Positions 48,120 to 58,298 of a stretch of DNA of 64,000 nt are shown here, piece after piece. Under the pieces are notes generated by a model that saw only the letters and a list, made by a program, of their open reading frames with translations, ran no database searches and was not told where the DNA came from. The stretch comes from Salipiger profundus. GTDB lineage: Bacteria; Pseudomonadota; Alphaproteobacteria; Rhodobacterales; Rhodobacteraceae. The DNA lies in the NCBI RefSeq assembly GCF_001969385.1, contig NZ_CP014796.1, positions 4,357,501-4,421,500 of the forward strand, read 5' to 3'. Numbering within the stretch: position 1 is the first letter of the stretch; every line of letters starts with the position of its first letter. Position numbers and translations under genes: made by a program.

Positions 48120-49214
48120 TCAGGCGGCTTCGTCTTCGAGGGTCGGGTAGTCGGTATAGCCCTCGGCCCCGCCACCGTAGAAGGTGTCCTGGTCGCCCTC
48201 GTTGAGCGGCGCCTCGCGCTGGAGGCGATCGACGAGGTCCGGGTTCGAGATGAACGGACGCCCGAAGGCCACCAGATCGGCCGAGCCGCTCTTGACCGCG
48301 GTGATCGCCATGTCGCGATCATAGCCGTTGTTGGCCATGTAGGGGCCGGTGAAGAGACCGCGCAGCTGGTCGATGCTCTGGCCTTCCTCAAGCTCGCGCG
48401 AGCCGCCCGTCGCGCCCTCGATCATGTGGAGATAGGACAGACCGTAGGCGTTCAGGCGCGGCACGATGTACTCGAAATCGGCCTGCGGGTCGGCATCGTC
48501 GATGCCGTTCGCCGGCGAGAAGGGCGACAGGCGCAGGCCGGTGCGTCCGCCACCGACTTCCTCGGTCACGGCGTCGAGCACCTCGAAGAGGAACCGGGCC
48601 CGGTTCTCGACCGACCCGCCGTAGTCGTCCTCGCGCTGGTTGGCACCGGTCTTGAGGAACTGGTCGATCAGGTAGCCATTCGCGCCGTGGACCTCGACGC
48701 CGTCGAAGCCCGCCTCGATGGCGCGACGCGCGGCCTTGCGGAAGTCCTCGACCGTGGCGGCGATCTCCTCGAGGGTCAGCGCGCGCGGCTCGGAGGTGTC
48801 CTCGAAGCCGTTCTGCGTGAAGGTCTTCACGCCGGCCGGGATGGCCGAGGGCGCGACCGGGGCCTGCCCGCCGGGCTGCAGCGACGTGTGCGAGATGCGG
48901 CCGACGTGCCAGAGCTGCACGACGATCTTGCCGCCGGCCTCGTGCACGACGTCGGTCACGCGCTTCCATGCCGCGACCTGCGCATCGCTGTGAATGCCGG
49001 GGGTCTGGATGTAGCCCTTGCCCACGGGCGAGATCTGCGTGGCCTCGGTGATGATGAGGCCCGCGCCAGCGCGCTGGCGGTAGTATTCGACGTGCAGGTC
49101 GTTCACCACGCCGGTCTCGTCATCGGCGCGGTTGCGGGTGAGCGGGGCCATGACGACGCGGTTCGCAAGCGACAGCGTGCCGGCGGTATAGGGTGTGAAG
49201 AGTTCTTCGGTCAT
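48120..49214 (-). CDS. nemA: Old yellow enzyme family ene-reductase (NemA-like)
   Basis: The 364-residue FMN enzyme has RVVMAPLTRNRADDETG near 18, EATQISPVGKGYIQTPGI, VVQLWHVGRISH, the paired HGANGYLIDQFLKTGANQR near 175 (His/Asn-type substrate site) and AFGRPFISNPDLVDRL near 325. These are OYE1-like features shared with N-ethylmaleimide reductase. It reduces activated alkenes with NAD(P)H; the physiological substrate is unknown. It is monocistronic. Confidence 0.92.
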   Translation of the reverse strand: MTEELFTPYTAGTLSLANRVVMAPLTRNRADDETGVVNDLHVEYYRQRAGAGLIITEATQISPVGKGYIQTPGIHSDAQVAAWKRVTDVVHEAGGKIVVQLWHVGRISHTSLQPGGQAPVAPSAIPAGVKTFTQNGFEDTSEPRALTLEEIAATVEDFRKAARRAIEAGFDGVEVHGANGYLIDQFLKTGANQREDDYGGSVENRARFLFEVLDAVTEEVGGGRTGLRLSPFSPANGIDDADPQADFEYIVPRLNAYGLSYLHMIEGATGGSRELEEGQSIDQLRGLFTGPYMANNGYDRDMAITAVKSGSADLVAFGRPFISNPDLVDRLQREAPLNEGDQDTFYGGGAEGYTDYPTLEDEAA

Positions 49215-49360
49215 GAGAGATCCTTTCCTTGGCTCCGTCCCCTGAGGGCCGGAGCGTCGAGGCTAGAGGTAAGCTCTCGCCGCAGCGCCGCAAAGGGTGC
49301 GCGCCCTGCAATGCCGCACACTCGGACTTGCGTTGTCGCACGGAACCCTTTCGGGCAGCT

Positions 49361-50488
49361 TCAGAGCGGCTCGATATCGCCCTCGGCACGGCCCGCGTGG
49401 AAAGCGGCCTCCCATGCGGCAAAGCGGCCCTCGGCGATGGCGTCGCGCATCCCCTGCATGATCTCCTGGAAGTAATGCAGGTTGTGCCAGGTCAGCAGCA
49501 TCCCCGAGATCATCTCGTGCGAGCGGTAGACGTGGTGCAGGTAAGCGCGAGAATAGCCCGTGCAGGCCGGGCAGGAACAGTGCTCGTCGAGCGGGCGCGG
49601 ATCGTCGGCGTGACGGGCATTCTTGATGTTGACCACGCCGCGGCGGGTAAACGCCTGCCCCGTGCGCCCCGAGCGGGTCGGCAGCACGCAGTCCATCATG
49701 TCGATGCCCCGCTTGACCGCACCGACGATGTCGTCGGGCTTGCCGACGCCCATCAGGTAGCGCGGCTTGTCCTCGGGCAGCATCCCCGGCGCGAAGTCGA
49801 GGCAGTCGAACATCGCCTTCTGCCCCTCGCCCACCGCGAGGCCGCCCACCGCGTAGCCGTCGAAACCGATCGACCTCAGCGCCTCGGCGCTTTCCTCGCG
49901 CAGGTCGCGCTCGAGCCCGCCCTGCTGGATGCCGAAGAGCATGTGCCCGGGCCGGTCGCCGAAGGCGTCGCGCGAGCGCTGCGCCCAGCGCATCGACAGC
50001 CGCATGCTCTCTTCCAGCCGCTTGCGGTCGGCGGGCAGCGCAGGGCATTCGTCGAAGCACATCACGATGTCCGAACCCAGCAGCCGCTGGATCTCCATCG
50101 ACCGCTCGGGGCTCAGCTCGTGCTTCGAGCCGTCGACGTGGCTGCGGAAGGTCACCCCCTTCTCAGTGAGCTTGCGCAGGTCGGCGAGGCTCATGACCTG
50201 GAAACCGCCCGAGTCCGTGAGGATCGGCCTGTCCCAGTTCATGAACGCGTGCAGCCCGCCCAGCCGCGCGATGCGCTCCGCCGTGGGCCGCAGCATCAGG
50301 TGATAGGTGTTGCCGAGCAGGATGTCGGCGCCGGTGGCGCGCACGTTCTCGGGCAGCATCGCCTTGACGGTGCCGGCGGTGCCCACCGGCATGAAGGCCG
50401 GCGTGCGTATCTCGCCGCGCGGGGTGCGGATGACGCCGGTGCGCGCTGCGCCGTCGGTGGCGTTGAGAGTGAAGGAGGTGGTGCTCAT
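49361..50488 (-). CDS. tgt: tRNA-guanine transglycosylase
   Basis: The 375-residue enzyme has the catalytic Asp in [13 protein letters not shown] near 93, the substrate motif GGLAVGEGQ, the nucleophile region [13 protein letters not shown] near 270, and the zinc site [16 protein letters not shown] near 309. It exchanges guanine-34 for preQ1 in tRNAs with GUN anticodons. Start ATG 50488 gives the normal family length; the long frame upstream is a shadow of the glycosyltransferase genes. Confidence 0.97.
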   Translation of the reverse strand: MSTTSFTLNATDGAARTGVIRTPRGEIRTPAFMPVGTAGTVKAMLPENVRATGADILLGNTYHLMLRPTAERIARLGGLHAFMNWDRPILTDSGGFQVMSLADLRKLTEKGVTFRSHVDGSKHELSPERSMEIQRLLGSDIVMCFDECPALPADRKRLEESMRLSMRWAQRSRDAFGDRPGHMLFGIQQGGLERDLREESAEALRSIGFDGYAVGGLAVGEGQKAMFDCLDFAPGMLPEDKPRYLMGVGKPDDIVGAVKRGIDMMDCVLPTRSGRTGQAFTRRGVVNIKNARHADDPRPLDEHCSCPACTGYSRAYLHHVYRSHEMISGMLLTWHNLHYFQEIMQGMRDAIAEGRFAAWEAAFHAGRAEGDIEPL

Positions 50489-50650
50489 GTGGTTCCTCTG
50501 CCCCAAAGCGCGATCTTTGCCAAGCCCGGGCCGCAGCCGACGCGGGGGCATCGCCACGAAATGCCGCGCATTGTAATTTTTGAGGGGCCGTTCACCTCTC
50601 TCCGCGATGCTGGCCCGGTCAGCCTTCAACCAGCATCGGAGACACGCAGA

Positions 50651-50944
50651 ATGATCCGCCTCCTTGTCGTCGCGCTCGCCGCGATCCAGACCTTCGCCGG
50701 TCCCGCCGCCGACGCGGGTCCGCTTTTCGGCAGCGGCGCCCCGCGCGGCGACGGCCACCATGCAAGCCCCGCGCCGGGCTACAGCGGGCAGGTCTACGTC
50801 ACGCCCGACGGCTGTACCTACTCGCGGGCGCAAGCAACCGGTTACCGCCCGACCTGGCATCTCATCCTCAACGGCGCCGCGGCGGGACTCACCGATGCGC
50901 ACCGGCGCTGCCCGAGCATGCTCGGGGACTACCAGCGCCTCTGA
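50651..50944 (+). CDS. Small secreted protein (97 aa), unknown
   Basis: [24 protein letters not shown] is a likely Sec signal peptide, cut after about residue 20-22. The mature part is Gly/Pro-rich and has two cysteines ([15 protein letters not shown]) that could form a disulfide, with [17 protein letters not shown] between. No family recognised. It follows a divergent tgt gene with about 160 bases between the starts and has no partner. Confidence 0.6.
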   Translation: MIRLLVVALAAIQTFAGPAADAGPLFGSGAPRGDGHHASPAPGYSGQVYVTPDGCTYSRAQATGYRPTWHLILNGAAAGLTDAHRRCPSMLGDYQRL

Positions 50945-51055
50945 GCGCGGGCGGCGGCGCTGCACCACTTGTCGCGAAACCGCAGCGGCCCGATTGCGCA
51001 ACGCCGGGACACGCGCCAATCTGGCGCTCATGGACGACGGAAAGACCCGCGCGGC

Positions 51056-52831
51056 ATGAGCGACGACGGCGACACCCCCCGCGACAGGCGGCCGACATGG
51101 CCCGGCGGCATTTCGGCCGTGCTGACCCAGATGGAGGGGCGGCGCGATGCGCTGACCTGTGCGGAGGGAGAGGCTCCGCCCCCGGCGGATCTCGACCTTG
51201 CCCTGCTTGCCGCGCAGACCGTCACCGACCCCGACCAAGACCCGGCCGAGGCGCCGCCCTTCCGGTCGTCCTACCACCGCAAGCGGCACGCGCTGCGCAA
51301 GGAACTGGTCGGGCAGAGCGAGCTGGTGTTCCTCAACGGGCTGCTGATCGCGCATCTGCGCAAGCGGAGCTTTCCGTCCCACCTGCCCGCGCTGTTCCAC
51401 CGGCTGTGGGCGGAACAGGGCGCGCATCTGATCGAGCGGCTCGACCAGCGCTGGCTGGTCTCGGCGGTCACCACCTTCGGCGATCATGGGCAGACGCCGG
51501 TGCAACGTTCGGTCGGACTGGCGCTCAACGTGCTCTTCGGCACCATGAAGCTCTACGAGACCGAGCGGCTCTATTCCGGCAGCCCCGCCGACCGTGCCTT
51601 TCCGCTCGACCGGAAGTCCCCCGGGCCGTTGCCGATGGAGATGGACGCCTATGCCATCGCCAGCGGCGGGCTCGACGTGAACATGATCGGCAGGCTCTGG
51701 ACCGAGGCCGAGGGCGATGGGGTGATCCGGCCCCTTGCCCACCACCTGCTCGACCTGCTGATCCATGACGACCGGACGCTGTTTCGCCGCCTGAGGACCA
51801 TGCGCAAGCGCAAGGCGCGCGTCGACGCCGGCAAGCGCGAGCGACCCACCCGCGCCGCGAACCCCGCGCCGGTGCCAGCGGGGCACCGCGCGCTCGGCCC
51901 CGACACGCTGCGCTGGGGGCTCGTCTCGACCATCCGCGCGCCGCTGCCGCAGATCGCGCGCTTCGCCGCGCATCACCTCGAGCTGGGCGCGACGGCGCTG
52001 CACGTCTACCTCGACGCTCCCGAAGCCGAGACGGCGCAGTTCCTCGCCCGCCACCCGCGCATCCACGTCACATGCTGCGATGCGGCGTGGTGGCAGGACA
52101 CCGGCAAGACCCGCCCCGAAGCGCACCAGCTGCGGCAGACACATAACGCCACCCGCTGCCTGCGCGACGTGGCGGGCGCACTCGACTGGCTCGGCCATAT
52201 CGACGCCGACGAGTTCCTGCTGCCCGACCGCCCCCTCGCCGAGATCCTCGCCGAGGTCTCCCCCCGCCACGCGCTCGCCCGCGTCGCCCCGGCCGAGGCG
52301 CTGGCCCGCGACCATGGCCTTCCCGCGCATTTCAAGCTCACGCATCACCATGCGGAGCAGCCGAAATCGGTGCTGCAGGAGATCTACCCGACCTTCGGCC
52401 TGCATCTCTACGGCGGCTTTCTCAGCCACACCTCCGGCAAGGTGTTCGCCCGCACCGGCATCCCCGAGACCCGCTTCGGCATCCACACGCTGAAATATCG
52501 CGGCGAGGATGCGACCAACCGGTCCCGGCTCTCGGACGTGCACCTGGCACATCTGCACGCGCCAAGCTGGGCGCAATTCCGCGATCATCTCGCCTTTCGC
52601 CGGGACAAGGGTTCGTATCGACCCCGCTCGGAGCGGATCGAGATGGGACAGGCCAACCTGATCGCCTTCCTCGCCGAGGAAGAGGGCGAGGCCGGTCTGC
52701 GGATGCTCTTCGACGAGGTCTGCGCCGACACGCCCGAGTTGCGCGCACGGCTCGCCGCTCATGACATGCTGCTGACACGGCCCTTCGATCCCGATGCCGC
52801 CGTGGCCCGCGTCTTCGGGACGCTGCCATGA
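51056..52831 (+). CDS. Two-part glycosyltransferase-like protein (591 aa)
   Basis: Residues about 280-590 are a glycosyltransferase-2-type (PF13704-like) domain: [28 protein letters not shown], then [13 protein letters not shown] near 382 (D-x-D sugar-nucleotide/metal site), [16 protein letters not shown] and a C-terminal helical tail. The first 270 residues form a separate, helical domain I do not recognise ([41 protein letters not shown]). Start ATG 51056 follows GGAAAG. It overlaps the second, shorter glycosyltransferase gene by 4 bases. Confidence 0.7.
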   Translation: MSDDGDTPRDRRPTWPGGISAVLTQMEGRRDALTCAEGEAPPPADLDLALLAAQTVTDPDQDPAEAPPFRSSYHRKRHALRKELVGQSELVFLNGLLIAHLRKRSFPSHLPALFHRLWAEQGAHLIERLDQRWLVSAVTTFGDHGQTPVQRSVGLALNVLFGTMKLYETERLYSGSPADRAFPLDRKSPGPLPMEMDAYAIASGGLDVNMIGRLWTEAEGDGVIRPLAHHLLDLLIHDDRTLFRRLRTMRKRKARVDAGKRERPTRAANPAPVPAGHRALGPDTLRWGLVSTIRAPLPQIARFAAHHLELGATALHVYLDAPEAETAQFLARHPRIHVTCCDAAWWQDTGKTRPEAHQLRQTHNATRCLRDVAGALDWLGHIDADEFLLPDRPLAEILAEVSPRHALARVAPAEALARDHGLPAHFKLTHHHAEQPKSVLQEIYPTFGLHLYGGFLSHTSGKVFARTGIPETRFGIHTLKYRGEDATNRSRLSDVHLAHLHAPSWAQFRDHLAFRRDKGSYRPRSERIEMGQANLIAFLAEEEGEAGLRMLFDEVCADTPELRARLAAHDMLLTRPFDPDAAVARVFGTLP

Positions 52832-53772
52832 TCCGCTGGGGCACCGTCACCACCACCAATGCGCCGCTGCCCGAGATCCTCGACTTCGCGGCCTGGCACC
52901 TCGAACTGGGCGCGCACCGGGTCCATCTCTATCTCGACGAGGACATGCCCGAGGCGCAGGCGGTGCTCTCGGCCCACCCCAAGCTGCGGGTCATTCGCAC
53001 GGATGATGCATGGTGGGCGCGGCGCAACGGCCGCCCGGCCAAGCACCAGGCCCGGCAGGGTTCCAACGCGCGCCACGCCAACAACCGACATGCGAACAAG
53101 GACCGGCCCGAGGTCGACTGGCTCGCCCATATCGACACCGACGAATTCCTGCTGCCCGCGCAGCCGGTGGCCGAGACGCTCGCCGCCCTGCCCTCGGAGT
53201 GTCTCTGCGCGCGGGTCCGCCCGGTCGAGGCGCTGGCGGGCAGCGGCCCCGAGACGCTCTTCAAGGCGTTCCACGTCGATCAGGACAGGCGCCAGCGCGC
53301 CGCCGAAGCCTGCTTTCCCGACTGGGCGCAGCATCTCTCGGGCGGCTTCCTGAGCCACGTCGCGGGCAAGCTCTTCTTCCGGGCCGGCACGAAGGGGCTG
53401 CAGATCCGCATCCACAACGTGACGCGCGACGGTCTGCAGAACCCCGGCGAGGTGGCGCTCGACGGTATCGAGCTTGGCCACTTCCACGCCGCGGACTGGG
53501 ACCGTTTCCTGAAGCTCTACCGGTTCCGGCTGGCGCGGGGCTCCTACCGGGCCGAACTGAAACCGCAGGCCCGGCGCGAGGGCGCGGTGAACCTGCACGC
53601 TCTTTTCGGACTGATCGAGCAGAGCGGCGGCGAGCCCGCACTGCGCGCCTTCTTTGACCAGGTCTGCACCGCGACGCCCGAACTGACCGGACGCCTCGAA
53701 GACCACGGGCTGCTGCGGCGGCGCCACATGGACCTGCCGGTCCTACGCGCGAAACACTTTCCACGGGCATGA
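52828..53772 (+). CDS. Glycosyltransferase family 2-type protein
   Basis: The 314-residue protein is a paralogue of the C-terminal domain encoded just upstream: [42 protein letters not shown] near 102 (D-x-D), [16 protein letters not shown] and [16 protein letters not shown]. No membrane segment is seen. Donor and acceptor are unknown. The ATGA overlap indicates joint expression; the pair may act on the same glycan. Confidence 0.8.
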   Translation: MIRWGTVTTTNAPLPEILDFAAWHLELGAHRVHLYLDEDMPEAQAVLSAHPKLRVIRTDDAWWARRNGRPAKHQARQGSNARHANNRHANKDRPEVDWLAHIDTDEFLLPAQPVAETLAALPSECLCARVRPVEALAGSGPETLFKAFHVDQDRRQRAAEACFPDWAQHLSGGFLSHVAGKLFFRAGTKGLQIRIHNVTRDGLQNPGEVALDGIELGHFHAADWDRFLKLYRFRLARGSYRAELKPQARREGAVNLHALFGLIEQSGGEPALRAFFDQVCTATPELTGRLEDHGLLRRRHMDLPVLRAKHFPRA

Positions 53773-53871
53773 CAGCTCAGCAGATCATGGAATCCGAGGT
53801 ATCAGGGCACCTTTGGGGCCCTCCGTGTCCCCGAGAACCCACGAATTCGCGTTCAAAATGCCGTGTTGATT

Positions 53872-53900
53872 GACCTTTCCCCGGTGATTCCGGTAAAAGC
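53872..53900 (+). promoter_or_regulatory. Probable promoter of the DEAD-box helicase gene
   Basis: TTGACC (53872-53877) and GTAAAA (53895-53900) are 17 bases apart. The transcript would have a leader of about 100 bases before the start at 54007, common in helicase genes that respond to cold. Confidence 0.4.
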
Positions 53901-54006
53901 CGCCACATCGGGATCGCAGATGCCATGAAACGCAGGGCCGCACGGGCCCGATCCCCAACCAGATGAGCGGGCCAAGTCGAGTGTCCGCACCCCAAATCGG
54001 ACACAC

Positions 54007-55491
54007 ATGACCAAGTTTTCTGATCTCAACCTGAACCCCAAGGTTCTCAAGGCCATCGAAGAAGCAGGCTACGAGTCGCCCACGCCGATCCAGGCAGGCG
54101 CGATTCCCCCGGCCCTCGAGGGCAAGGACGTGCTGGGCATCGCCCAGACCGGCACCGGCAAGACGGCAAGCTTCACGCTGCCGATGATCACCACGCTGGC
54201 GCGCGGTCGCGCCCGTGCCCGGATGCCGCGCAGCCTCGTGCTCTGCCCCACCCGCGAGCTTGCCGCACAGGTCGCCGAGAACTTCGACACCTATGCCAAG
54301 CACGTGAAGCTCACCAAGGCGCTGCTGATCGGCGGCGTCAGCTTCAAGGAGCAGGAGCAGCTGATCGACAAGGGCGTCGACGTGCTGATCGCCACCCCGG
54401 GCCGCCTGCTCGACCATTTCGAGCGCGGCAAGCTGATCCTCACCGACGTGAAGGTGATGGTGGTCGACGAGGCCGACCGGATGCTCGACATGGGCTTCAT
54501 CCCGGACATCGAGCGGATCTTCTCGCTCACGCCCTTCACGCGCCAGACGCTGTTCTTCTCGGCCACCATGGCCCCCGAGATCGAGCGCATCACCAACACC
54601 TTCCTGTCCAGCCCCGAGCGGATCGAGGTCGCCCGCCAGGCCACGGCCTCGGAGACGATCGAACAGGGGGCGGTGTTCTTCAAGGCATCCCGCAAGGACC
54701 GCGAAGGCAGCGAGAAGCGCCGGGTGCTGCGGGACCTGATCGACCGCGAGGGCGACGCTTGCACCAACGCGATCATCTTCTGCAACCGCAAGGTCGACGT
54801 CGACATCGTCGCCAAGTCGCTGAAGAAATACGGCTATGACGCGGCGCCGATCCACGGTGATCTCGACCAGAGCCAGCGCACCAAGACGCTCGAGGGCTTC
54901 CGCGAAGGAAACATCCGCCTGCTGATCGCCTCGGACGTGGCCGCGCGTGGTCTCGACGTGCCGAGCGTGAGCCACGTGTTCAACTTCGACGTGCCCGGCC
55001 ATGCCGAGGACTATGTGCACCGCATCGGCCGCACCGGCCGCGCCGGTCGCGAGGGCAAGGCGTTCACGATCGTGGTGCCGCGCGACGAGAAGAACTTCGA
55101 GGACGTCGAGAAGCTTCTCCAGAAAGAGATCCCGCGCGTCGAACTGCCGAACATGCCGAAGCCGACCGCTGCGGCCGACCGCACCGACGACGGCGAGAAG
55201 GCAGAGAAGAAGCCGACCCGGACACGGACGCGCTCGCGCAAGTCGGACAAGACCGAAACCGCAAGCGCCGAGAAGACCGAGGCACCCGCCAAGGCCGAAG
55301 CGCCCGAGACCAGCGAAAAGGCCGCGGCCCCCGCCAAGTCGGAGAAGTCCGAGACCTCTGGCGGCAAGGGTGGCAAGGGCGGCTCCAAGTCCTCGCGCCG
55401 TTCGGACCGGAACGACAACAACGTCGTCGGCCTGGGCGATCACCTTCCCGAGTTCATCGCCCTGAGCTTCGAGGAACGCCGGGCAAGCTGA
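54007..55491 (+). CDS. rhlE: DEAD-box RNA helicase (RhlE-like)
   Basis: The 494-residue protein has Q-motif YESPTPIQAGAIP, Walker A AQTGTGKTAS near 50, PTRELAAQV, DEAD box VVDEADRMLDMGF near 160, SAT in FFSATM, and the second RecA domain with HGDLDQSQR, SDVAARGLDVP and HRIGRTGRAGREG. After residue about 400 it has a Lys/Thr/Glu/Ala-rich tail (KKPTRTRTRSRKSDK and others) that is likely disordered and RNA-binding. It unwinds RNA in ribosome assembly or decay. Confidence 0.95.
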   Translation: MTKFSDLNLNPKVLKAIEEAGYESPTPIQAGAIPPALEGKDVLGIAQTGTGKTASFTLPMITTLARGRARARMPRSLVLCPTRELAAQVAENFDTYAKHVKLTKALLIGGVSFKEQEQLIDKGVDVLIATPGRLLDHFERGKLILTDVKVMVVDEADRMLDMGFIPDIERIFSLTPFTRQTLFFSATMAPEIERITNTFLSSPERIEVARQATASETIEQGAVFFKASRKDREGSEKRRVLRDLIDREGDACTNAIIFCNRKVDVDIVAKSLKKYGYDAAPIHGDLDQSQRTKTLEGFREGNIRLLIASDVAARGLDVPSVSHVFNFDVPGHAEDYVHRIGRTGRAGREGKAFTIVVPRDEKNFEDVEKLLQKEIPRVELPNMPKPTAAADRTDDGEKAEKKPTRTRTRSRKSDKTETASAEKTEAPAKAEAPETSEKAAAPAKSEKSETSGGKGGKGGSKSSRRSDRNDNNVVGLGDHLPEFIALSFEERRAS

Positions 55492-55517
55492 CCGGCTGCC
55501 ACACACGAGATACGGGG

Positions 55518-55544
55518 AAAGCGGGCCATTCGGTCCGCTTTTTT
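55518..55544 (+). terminator. Intrinsic terminator after the DEAD-box helicase gene
   Basis: AAGCGGGCC-ATT-CGGTCCGCTT is followed by TTTTC, 26 bases beyond the stop. The stem has an internal mismatch. Confidence 0.75.
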
Positions 55545-55646
55545 CGTGGTCGGACTGTCGCTCCAAGATCTTTCGCGCCAGACATGCGAGCATCGGCGGC
55601 GCCCTCCCCGTGCGCAAGCCATTGTCTTAAAACACCATTCCCGAAA

Positions 55647-55725
55647 ATGTAAAAAACATTCACATTACCCCTTGCAAGATCGGGGTGTCGTTCTCATCTC
55701 TTGTGATGTGAAAGGCATTCACATT
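55647..55725 (+). promoter_or_regulatory. Two 20-bp operator-like repeats upstream of the DUF2852 gene
   Basis: ATGTAAAAAACATTCACATT (55647-55666) and ATGTGAAAGGCATTCACATT (55706-55725) agree at 17 of 20 positions. The second includes a 7-bp palindrome ATGTGAA-N5-TTCACAT. Between them TTGCAA (55672 region) may be part of a promoter. Two sites bracketing a promoter suggest a repressor or activator with cooperative binding. Confidence 0.5.
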
Positions 55726-55752
55726 GAACACAGAGAAAAAGGAACACCGCCA

Positions 55753-56190
55753 ATGACCGCCGCCGCGCACGACTATGCCCGCCCCACACCGCTCGGGTGG
55801 CTGAAACGCGCCGAGGCCTGGCTCGACGATCGCGGAAGACCCGCCTGGATCGTGGCCATGGTTCTGGGCTTCATCTTCTTCTGGCCGATCGGCCTTTTCC
55901 TTCTCGCCTACATGATCTGGAGCAAGCGCATGTTTGGAAAATCCTGCAGTTCATCCCGCAAGGCCAACACCTACGCACGTGGCTTCAACGCGATGCGCTC
56001 TTCGGGCAACGCGGCGTTTGACGCCTACAAGGCCGATACGCTGCGCCGCCTCGAGGACGAGCAGAAGAGCTTCGAGGACTTCCTCCAGCGGCTGCGCGAA
56101 GCCCGCGACAAGGCCGAGTTCGACCAGTTCATGGACGAGCGCTCGAAGCCCGCACGCGCCATGGACGACGACGAGAAACAGGACGCCTGA
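55753..56190 (+). CDS. DUF2852 family membrane protein
   Basis: The 145-residue product has an amphipathic N-terminus (GWLKRAEAWLDDRGRPAW), one strong membrane segment (IVAMVLGFIFFWPIGLFLLAYMIW, residues about 35-58) and a charged helical tail with EDEQKSFEDFLQRLREAR. This is the known DUF2852 layout, widespread in Rhodobacteraceae, function unknown. ATG 55753 follows the duplicated operator-like sites. Confidence 0.88.
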   Translation: MTAAAHDYARPTPLGWLKRAEAWLDDRGRPAWIVAMVLGFIFFWPIGLFLLAYMIWSKRMFGKSCSSSRKANTYARGFNAMRSSGNAAFDAYKADTLRRLEDEQKSFEDFLQRLREARDKAEFDQFMDERSKPARAMDDDEKQDA

Positions 56191-56263
56191 GGCGTTCGCC
56201 CCATGGCCCCGATCCGGGGCCATGGTGTAGCCTTTTCCCACCCACACCAGTCAGCGAGAGTTG

Positions 56264-56725
56264 ATGTCTGTCGAATTCCATAGCACCGGGCCCTATGCCC
56301 ATCTTCCCGATCCGGACCGCCAGAGCGCCTTCTACGAGAGCGTGGCGATCAAGCGCGGCCTGGCCTGGGTCGTGGACTCGATCATCGTCGCGTTCCTGGT
56401 GATGGTCGCCCTCGTCCTCACGGCCTTCCTTGGCGCCTTCGTCTTCTTCGCACTCTGGATGGTCATCAGCTTCGCCTACCGTGTCATCACCATCGCCAAC
56501 GGCTCGGCCACCTGGGGCATGCGCCTCATGGCGATCGAGTTCCGCGACTGGCGCGGCCAGCGGCTCGATCTGGCGCAGGCCATCCTGCACACACTCGGCT
56601 ACACCGTCTCGGTTTCGGTGATGCCGCTGCAGCTGATCTCGATCGTGTGCATGTTCGCGACCGAACGCGGTCAGAGCCTTACGGACATGGTGCTTGGCAC
56701 GGTCGCGCTCAACAAGCGGGCCTGA
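56264..56725 (+). CDS. RDD family membrane protein
   Basis: The 153-residue protein begins [18 protein letters not shown]. It has the RDD core: [25 protein letters not shown] with the Arg and Asp, a second hydrophobic segment and [19 protein letters not shown], which matches the RDD consensus end. RDD proteins have three membrane helices and unclear, possibly ion-transport, function. ATG 56264 is preferred over the TTG at 56261. Confidence 0.9.
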   Translation: MSVEFHSTGPYAHLPDPDRQSAFYESVAIKRGLAWVVDSIIVAFLVMVALVLTAFLGAFVFFALWMVISFAYRVITIANGSATWGMRLMAIEFRDWRGQRLDLAQAILHTLGYTVSVSVMPLQLISIVCMFATERGQSLTDMVLGTVALNKRA

Positions 56726-56874
56726 TAGGCTCCTCGCACCTCGCTCATGCGGGGTGCGACACAGGGCCCGGTAGCACGGCACCCGGTTACCCGCCATTCT
56801 CATCATTTCGAGGGGGTTGGCGGGTCCCGGATTCGTTGCTACGTTTCCCTCCGGGACCAGTTGACAGGATCGAC

Positions 56875-57687
56875 ATGCGCCATTCGCTGCCACTCGCGCC
56901 GCAGTTCTACGTGACGGCTCCGCAACCCTGCCCCTATCTTCCGGGACGGATGGAGCGCAAACTCTTCACCGCACTGCAGGGCGAGTCCGCCGAGAAGCTG
57001 AACGACAGCCTGTCCAAGCAGGGCTTCCGACGGTCCCAGAACGTGCTCTACCGTCCCTCCTGTTCGGATTGCGCCGCCTGCCTGTCGGCCCGGATCGACG
57101 TGCGCCGTTTCCGGCCGTCGAAAAGCCAGCGCCGCACGCTGAAGCGCAACGACAACCTCGCGCGCCGCGCCTCGAGCCCCTGGGCCACCGAGGAACAGTT
57201 CAGCCTGTTCCGGCGCTACCTCGACGCGCGCCACGCCGACGGCGGCATGGCGGACATGGACATCTTCGAGTTCGCCGCGATGATCGAGGAAACGCCGATC
57301 CGCAGCCGCGTCGTCGAATATAGCGACCGGGAGAGCGGCGCGCTCAAGGCCGTGTGCCTGACGGATGTGCTCGATGACGGTGTGTCTATGGTCTACTCGT
57401 TCTACGAGCCCGAGCTGCAGCGCCGGAGCCTTGGGACCTGGATGATCCTCGATCACGTCGAGATCGCGCGCGAAGCGGGTCTTCCCTACGTCTACCTTGG
57501 CTACTGGGTGCCGGGCAGCCCCAAGATGGGCTACAAGGCGCAGTTCGACTCGCTTGAAGTCTACCGTCGCGGCCGCTGGGAGCGGATGCTCGACGTGCAT
57601 GACTACGACGAGGAACGGCACCCGCTCTCGACCGATCCCATCGCCGAACAGGTTGCCAACATCTCGCTTCCCGACAGCCGCGCCTAA
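56875..57687 (+). CDS. bpt: Aspartate/glutamate leucyltransferase Bpt
   Basis: The 270-residue protein has the N-terminal [13 protein letters not shown] segment, [17 protein letters not shown] (Cys pair, ATE N-terminal domain), and the C-terminal [27 protein letters not shown], a GNAT-like core. Bpt attaches leucine to N-terminal Asp or Glu, creating an N-degron for ClpS/ClpAP. Start ATG 56875 ([16 protein letters not shown]) gives the usual length. It stands alone 149 bases after the RDD gene. Confidence 0.95.
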   Translation: MRHSLPLAPQFYVTAPQPCPYLPGRMERKLFTALQGESAEKLNDSLSKQGFRRSQNVLYRPSCSDCAACLSARIDVRRFRPSKSQRRTLKRNDNLARRASSPWATEEQFSLFRRYLDARHADGGMADMDIFEFAAMIEETPIRSRVVEYSDRESGALKAVCLTDVLDDGVSMVYSFYEPELQRRSLGTWMILDHVEIAREAGLPYVYLGYWVPGSPKMGYKAQFDSLEVYRRGRWERMLDVHDYDEERHPLSTDPIAEQVANISLPDSRA

Positions 57688-57703
57688 GCCCTGCCGGGCG
57701 CGC

Positions 57704-57723
57704 GGTGGGTTGAGAAACCCACC
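57704..57723. repeat. Short palindromic repeat, copy 3
   Basis: GGTGGGTT-GAGA-AACCCACC followed by CTACCTAC lies between the convergent bpt and pqiC genes. On the minus strand it reads GTAGGGTGGGTT, matching the theme of copy 1. Confidence 0.5.
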
Positions 57724-57747
57724 CTACCTACGTTCGCGCGCCGTGGC

Positions 57748-58293
57748 TCAGGACAGGCTTGCCATGATCCGCTCGGCCAGTTGCGAGACCGCGGCCCCGG
57801 CGGCCCGCGCGATGGCCGTGGGCCCCTCGCCCGTCATCGGCACCACGATGTCGAAACTCTCGATCCGTTCGCGCACGACACGGTCATAGGACGAAATCCC
57901 GTACTGCCCAGCCAGCTTCAACGTGCCGTTGTTCAGCGCCACCATGCGCGACACGCTGACATGCACCGCCGCCTGCGCGTCTTCCTCGAGCGGCCAGGGC
58001 TCGGGCGCCACGGTCGCCGTCGAGCCGCGGTTGATCTGTTCGGCGATGGCCAGCGTCACGGCCCGGGTCGGATCGTCGGCCCAGAGCGCGTTGTCGACCT
58101 GCGTAAGCGCGCCGTCCGCGTCTTCCTGAAGGATCTCGGACGCCTCGGCGTAGGCCGGCAGCGACACCTCGCGCACCTCCAGCGTGGCGACCCGCAGTCG
58201 CGCGCTGCCCGCCTCGACCGGGGTGTCGATCAGGTAGCGGGGCTCGGGGCCACAGGCCGCGAGGATCAGGACAAGAGGCAGGAAGCGAAGCAT
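57748..58293 (-). CDS. pqiC: PqiC/YmbA-type lipoprotein
   Basis: The 181-residue protein has a lipoprotein signal peptide with lipobox LILAAC (Cys at about 14), then a globular part with RYLIDTPVEAGSARLRVATLEVREVSLPAYA, typical of ABC-type transport auxiliary lipoproteins. PqiC sits in the outer membrane and docks with the PqiB needle. ATG 58293 gives the lipobox at the right distance; the frame start at 58302 is three codons earlier. Confidence 0.9.
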   Translation of the reverse strand: MLRFLPLVLILAACGPEPRYLIDTPVEAGSARLRVATLEVREVSLPAYAEASEILQEDADGALTQVDNALWADDPTRAVTLAIAEQINRGSTATVAPEPWPLEEDAQAAVHVSVSRMVALNNGTLKLAGQYGISSYDRVVRERIESFDIVVPMTGEGPTAIARAAGAAVSQLAERIMASLS

Positions 58294-58298
58294 GGGGA

